Assembly: GCA_002714465.1 (NCBI GenBank)
Contig: PAXL01000011.1
Coordinates: 19,689 to 35,780 of the forward strand
From: Gemmatimonadota bacterium
GTDB taxonomy: Bacteria > Latescibacterota > UBA2968
Reading direction: 5' to 3'
DNA length: 16,092 bases
Under the pieces are notes generated by a model. It saw only the letters and a program-made list of their open reading frames with translations, did not search any database and was not told the DNA's origin. Shown here one piece after another: positions 14,853 through 16,092 of the stretch (positions are counted from its first letter, which is position 1; every line of letters starts with the position of its first letter). A program made the position numbers and the translations under genes.

Positions 14853-15192
14853 TGTTCTCCCTTCCCGAGCCGCGACCTTTGCGATACGTCCTTCACCTAA
14901 AATGGGGTCCGGACTCCTTGAAGCTACAGCCGTTTCGCTTTCGTGTTTTTTCGTGTCTTTAGTAACCAGATTTTGGTTATCTAATAGTCCGACACAGCCC
15001 CATCCCTCATTCTCGCATCTGCCCACTTGAACTAAGTGTTCATCCGCACATCACCGTCGTGCAGCGAGTCGTTCAGATCGCCATCGACAGACTCCGTATA
15101 CATCTCTCCAAGCCCACCTGGCGACTCTCGCACACAGAGCTCCCTCAACTTTCCAAGATCCACATGCCTTAAGTTTGTCTCCTGCTCCCCGT
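14853..15192. other. Gene-poor gap between sulfatase and hep3
   Basis: These 340 bases hold repeat copy C (14931-14967), a small hairpin TAACCA/TGGTTA at 14963-14979, and most of an unrecognised 65-codon minus-strand frame that ends at 15032. No promoter is evident. The hep3 ribosome site lies at its left end. Confidence 0.5.
14931..14967 (-). repeat. Copy C of the dispersed repeat, degenerate
   Basis: The minus strand reads GGTTACTAAAGACACGAAAA followed by AACACGAAAGC. It matches the AAGACACGAAAA part of copy B, while the leading TGAACCAC is eroded to GGTTAC. Read in the hep3 frame it encodes VTKDTKKHES, a low-complexity string characteristic of translated repeat rather than protein. Confidence 0.55.
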
Positions 15193-15229
15193 TCAGGCTG
15201 GTAGTGGATGCGTCGGGCTCTCCGGCCAT
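15032..15229 (-). CDS. Small unrecognised frame after the sulfatase, possibly a gene remnant
   Basis: A 65-codon frame starts inside the sulfatase 3' end in another reading frame and ends 180 bases before the hep3 start. Its second half (LRELCVRESPGGLGEMYTES and the following VDGDLND segment) has protein-like composition and no low-complexity sequence. There is no Shine-Dalgarno before its ATG. It may be the residual 3' end of a deleted gene, a coupled small protein, or chance. I recognise no family. Confidence 0.22.
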   Translation of the reverse strand: MAGEPDASTTSLNGEQETNLRHVDLGKLRELCVRESPGGLGEMYTESVDGDLNDSLHDGDVRMNT

Positions 15230-16092
15230 CCATTCAACATGTTCGGAATCTCACCATCCAACAGAGGATCCTTCGTATCGCGCATCCATTGTTCCAAGCG
15301 TTCCGCGAGATCATTCTTCACATCCTGATGACTCGAGTCCTCAGCCAGGTTGTTCCAATCGTAGGGATCCTTCTCCAGATCGAACAATTCATACTCTGGA
15401 CGGGGATCGTCCCCTCCGGGGAAAAGGCTCGACGGGTAGGACTCGAACGTCTCCCGTATTTCTGGCACGGTCTCCGGTGTATAGGCGGTCTTCAGTGAAG
15501 TATCGAAGTTCCGGATCAGGTGATACGACTCCGTGCGAACCGAACGCATCGGATCGTTGCTGGGTCCGTGCCAGTTCCTCTCAGCAAATATGTGTGTTCG
15601 CGGCGTATAATCCCCTCCTGAGAGCAGAGGCCAGAAGGACGTGCCCTCGAGGATCTCGGGTATATCCTCTCCGGTCGCATCGAGGAACGTCGGCGTGTAA
15701 TCGATGTTCTGGATCATGTGATCCACCGTCGTGCCCGATTCGATTCCCGGTCCACGCATCATACACGCGATTTCCATGCCCAGCTCGTAGAGCGTTCCTT
15801 TCCCTCGCAAGCCCTCCATACCGTGATCCGTGTTGAACATGATGATCGTGTTGTCACGGTATCCCAGCCGGTCGATCGCGTTAAACAGCCGGCCGAGGTG
15901 GAAGTCGAGGTAGCGGATACATTCCTGGTAATTTGCCATCTCCTCCCGAACCTGAGGCGCATCCTTGAACGTCGGCGGAACGGGTGTACGTTCTAGGTCC
16001 TTCCACCCGTACCGATCGATCGGTGGATTGGAGCCGCCCTCCTCACGGTTGGCGAAAAACGTGCCCCATTGCGACCCGTGGACTTCGGTCGT
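15193..16092 (-). CDS. Sulfatase (alkaline-phosphatase-superfamily type), N-terminus outside the window
   Basis: The minus frame is open from the right edge to a stop at 15193, giving 299 C-terminal residues. Family hallmarks are the HGSQWGTFF region near the start of the visible part, the RYLDFHLGRLFNAIDRLGYRDNTIIMFNTDHG block whose Asp-His belongs to the metal site, the GKGTLYELGMEIACMMRGPG segment with the conserved Lys, DYTPTFLDATG, and the ELFDLEKDPYDWNNLA motif near the C-terminus. The CxPxR/SxPxR formylglycine motif lies beyond the window, so activation type cannot be judged. The visible part contains no transmembrane segment. The enzyme would hydrolyse sulfate esters, here probably on the glycan cut by hep1-3. 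It lies upstream of hep3 and UxuA2 on the same strand. Confidence 0.92.
   Translation of the reverse strand, partial: TTEVHGSQWGTFFANREEGGSNPPIDRYGWKDLERTPVPPTFKDAPQVREEMANYQECIRYLDFHLGRLFNAIDRLGYRDNTIIMFNTDHGMEGLRGKGTLYELGMEIACMMRGPGIESGTTVDHMIQNIDYTPTFLDATGEDIPEILEGTSFWPLLSGGDYTPRTHIFAERNWHGPSNDPMRSVRTESYHLIRNFDTSLKTAYTPETVPEIRETFESYPSSLFPGGDDPRPEYELFDLEKDPYDWNNLAEDSSHQDVKNDLAERLEQWMRDTKDPLLDGEIPNMLNGWPESPTHPLPA

Noticed and set aside
1..16092. CRISPR arrays, tRNA/rRNA genes, transposases, prophage genes
   Set aside because: I looked for regularly spaced repeats, clover-leaf-like segments and DDE- or integrase-like proteins and saw none.

Overview
The window reads as an accessory carbohydrate-catabolism locus of a free-living or host-associated environmental bacterium. 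It combines several heparinase II/III-type lyases, UxuA-type mannonate dehydratases, a sulfatase, a phytanoyl-CoA-dioxygenase-like oxygenase, an RraA-family protein, an HpcH/HpaI-type aldolase and a DUF6785/DUF6784-like membrane protein. I associate that mix with Candidatus Poribacteria, Latescibacterota and planctomycete-like lineages. This lineage guess comes from gene content only, since there is no rRNA or other marker. No SusC/SusD pair, regulator, tRNA, rRNA, CRISPR array or transposase was seen.

Layout. At the left edge a truncated aldo/keto-reductase-like gene (1-536, minus) diverges from a phytanoyl-CoA dioxygenase family gene (636-1499, plus). A run of six minus-strand genes follows, in transcription order from 9749 down to 1788: HpcH/HpaI-type aldolase, RraA-family protein, heparinase II-like lyase (hep2), UxuA-like dehydratase (UxuA1), heparinase II/III lyase (hep1) and a DUF1961/YesU-like protein. 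They are separated by 116-194 bp gaps, several of which contain hairpins or repeats. Diverging from this run across only 74 bp is a large polytopic membrane protein (9824-11740, plus), the only transporter candidate. It converges on a second minus-strand block: a truncated sulfatase (15193-16092), a heparinase II/III lyase (hep3, 12900-14852) and a second UxuA-like dehydratase (11896-12903). The stop of hep3 and the start of UxuA2 overlap as ATGA.

How the genes may work together (inference). The sulfatase would remove sulfate esters from an acidic, uronate-containing polysaccharide. The three lyases would cut it by beta-elimination into unsaturated oligo- or monouronates, and the membrane protein may import products. 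The UxuA proteins would dehydrate an aldonate to a 2-keto-3-deoxy acid. The HpcH/HpaI-type aldolase, perhaps with the RraA-family protein, would split that acid by retro-aldol cleavage without prior phosphorylation. No KDG kinase or classical KDPG aldolase lies in the window. The DUF1961 protein probably binds or processes carbohydrate, as does its relative YesU, encoded in the Bacillus rhamnogalacturonan cluster.

Non-coding features. Four copies of a degenerate intergenic repeat, core TGAACCAC followed by an AAG/CAC-rich tract, lie near 5755-5779, 11751-11779, 11855-11888 and 14931-14967. Two form an inverted pair filling the convergent gap after the transporter; another has probably caused a spurious N-terminal extension of hep3. 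A second recurrent element is a hairpin placed directly after the stop codons of the aldolase and RraA genes.
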